From positions 1-37,497 of the forward strand of contig NZ_JAGGMN010000002.1 of assembly GCF_017875325.1 (NCBI RefSeq): DNA of 37,497 nucleotides, given 5' to 3'. Below the pieces are notes generated by a model. It had not been told where the DNA came from. It was given only the letters and a program-made list of their open reading frames with translations, and searched no databases. Positions 36,798 to 37,497 of the stretch are shown in pieces. The translations under genes and the position numbers were made by a program. The stretch's first letter is position 1. The number at the start of each line of letters is the position of its first letter. This DNA is from Methanofollis sp. W23 (GTDB taxonomy: Archaea; Halobacteriota; Methanomicrobia; Methanomicrobiales; Methanofollaceae).

Positions 36798-37337
36798 CTA
36801 TTTTTCCCACTTCGTAACCATAAAGCGGCCAAACGGCCCCTTCCGTTCTGGCCGGAAGTCCAGAAGGCCGACCTTCGCCCCTGCATCATCCACGACCGTC
36901 CTGAGTTGCGCCTCCGTCAGCATTTCAGGATCGTAATCGAGGGTGAACCGAACTTCCCACTGGTCCAGACGCGGACGGTACCGAACTATCCGGCCCTTTG
37001 TCGCAGAGATCACGACGGGGCGCGCGTCGATCTTGTAGTCGGTCGTCCCCAGGCCGCACTGGTCCGGGGAAACGAACACGCAGGCCGCCACGGGTTTTTG
37101 CAGGCTGGCCCTGCCTTTCCCCTTCGAGTAGACCGCTGCGGCGATCAATGCCCTCTGGATCGCAACGCCAGGAATGTACAGTTCCTTCGTCTCTTCGTCG
37201 CGGTATGCGGCTATCTCTGCCTGTTCCTCTTTCGACTTCTTTTCAATCGCATGCACGGGTTCCATGGGGAATCGGTGCATAAGGAGAGCAGATCCCTCAA
37301 CGCCCTCAATTGTTACTTTAACTTTTTTTACAGCCAT
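36798..37337 (-). CDS. Conserved phage/plasmid hypothetical (179 aa)
   Basis: An alpha/beta protein: VKVTIEGVEGSALLMHRF at the start, a helical AEIAAYRDEETKELYIPGVA segment, then W-rich strands and a terminal LLDFRPERKGPFGRFMVTKW. This arrangement, including the Gly-rich GxFGRF end, recurs in phage proteins of unknown function and faintly recalls Cas7/RAMP-type proteins (unproven). GAGGTAA precedes the ATG at 37337; its leader is the pentamer array. Confidence 0.65.
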   Translation of the reverse strand: MAVKKVKVTIEGVEGSALLMHRFPMEPVHAIEKKSKEEQAEIAAYRDEETKELYIPGVAIQRALIAAAVYSKGKGRASLQKPVAACVFVSPDQCGLGTTDYKIDARPVVISATKGRIVRYRPRLDQWEVRFTLDYDPEMLTEAQLRTVVDDAGAKVGLLDFRPERKGPFGRFMVTKWEK

Positions 37338-37340
37338 AAT

Positions 37341-37427
37341 TTACCTCGCCTCGCCGTGCCGTGCCTCGCCGTGCCGTGCCTCGCCATGCCAAACCTCACC
37401 TGGCCTTACCATGCCGGGCCTCGCCGC
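37341..37427. repeat. Pentamer array continuing into the junction
   Basis: GCCTC, GCCGT and GCCGT repeat in order, then ACCTC, ACCTG, GCCTT. It joins the array at 1-300 across the circle junction and serves as leader of the 36798-37337 gene on the other strand. Confidence 0.75.
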
Positions 37428-37497
37428 GATCCCCTCACCCTCACGGGATCATCGGGGGAAAGCCGTCATGGAGGTCTGACCCTCCACGGCGGTAAAC

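Overview
This window reads as one complete circular, extrachromosomal genome of about 37.4 kb. Bases 1-95 are repeated exactly at 37403-37497, as expected when a circular molecule is cut open. The host is most likely a fairly GC-rich methanogenic euryarchaeon, perhaps Methanomicrobiales. The evidence is TATA-box promoters followed by leaderless starts or strong GGAGG/GGTGA ribosome-binding sites, T-rich terminators, an archaeal-type pilin (EAVSPVIG motif), DUF5658-like and DUF2080-like proteins, and a D5-type primase-helicase. The content is virus-like. There is a long operon of membrane and secreted proteins with a packaging-type ATPase, but no tail, portal, terminase or recognisable jelly-roll or HK97 capsid gene. 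A membrane-containing, pleomorphic or spindle-shaped archaeal virus is the best fit (inference). A conjugative or vesicle-borne plasmid is the main alternative. No tyrosine integrase is visible; there is only a small serine resolvase.

Layout. 37341-405 (through the junction): non-coding pentamer arrays, a 70-bp double-hairpin repeat and inverted repeats. 406-2235 (-): small zinc-ribbon and unknown proteins. 2446-3366 (+): two proteins ending in an AbrB/DUF2080-like motif. 3367-3825: non-coding. 3826-9957 (-): one tightly coupled operon of about 18 genes with small zinc proteins, a C5 DNA methyltransferase, a TGT/DpdA-like protein and a radical SAM enzyme, which I read as DNA modification and host takeover. 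9958-13490 (+): operator region, two excisionase-type HTH proteins, the SF3 replicative helicase and an iteron array, i.e. the replication module. 13491-15520: membrane protein, type IV pilin-like protein and a small envelope cluster with a ribbon-helix-helix protein. 15580-25522 (-): the presumed structural operon, with ATPase, a two-TM major membrane protein candidate, further membrane proteins, a Lys-tailed Pro-rich protein and an 897-aa spike. 25683-32577 (-): basic virion-like protein, MerR-like regulator, rhomboid-like protease, HNH nuclease, serine resolvase and adenine methyltransferase with DUF4942-like C-terminus. 32787-33053 (+): histone-H1-like basic protein. 33050-35863 (-): six genes, the first four separated by highly structured intergenic RNA elements. 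36139-36791 (+) and 36798-37337 (-): conserved phage or plasmid hypotheticals.

The most unusual feature is the family of structured intergenic elements at 33.8-36.05 kb. On the transcribed strand each has an outer stem closing over a hairpin, and two of them carry a tRNA T-arm-like hairpin (7-nt loops TTCGATC and TCCGACT) whose 3' strand runs straight into the outer stem, imitating the 11-12 bp acceptor/T-arm minihelix of tRNA. They are followed by a second module, GGAT - stem-loop - TGAAG - ribosome-binding site. The stem-loop recurs at 1142-1162. I know of no described element of this form.

All assignments are by eye from motifs; no search was run. Many small genes have no recognisable function and are given as such.
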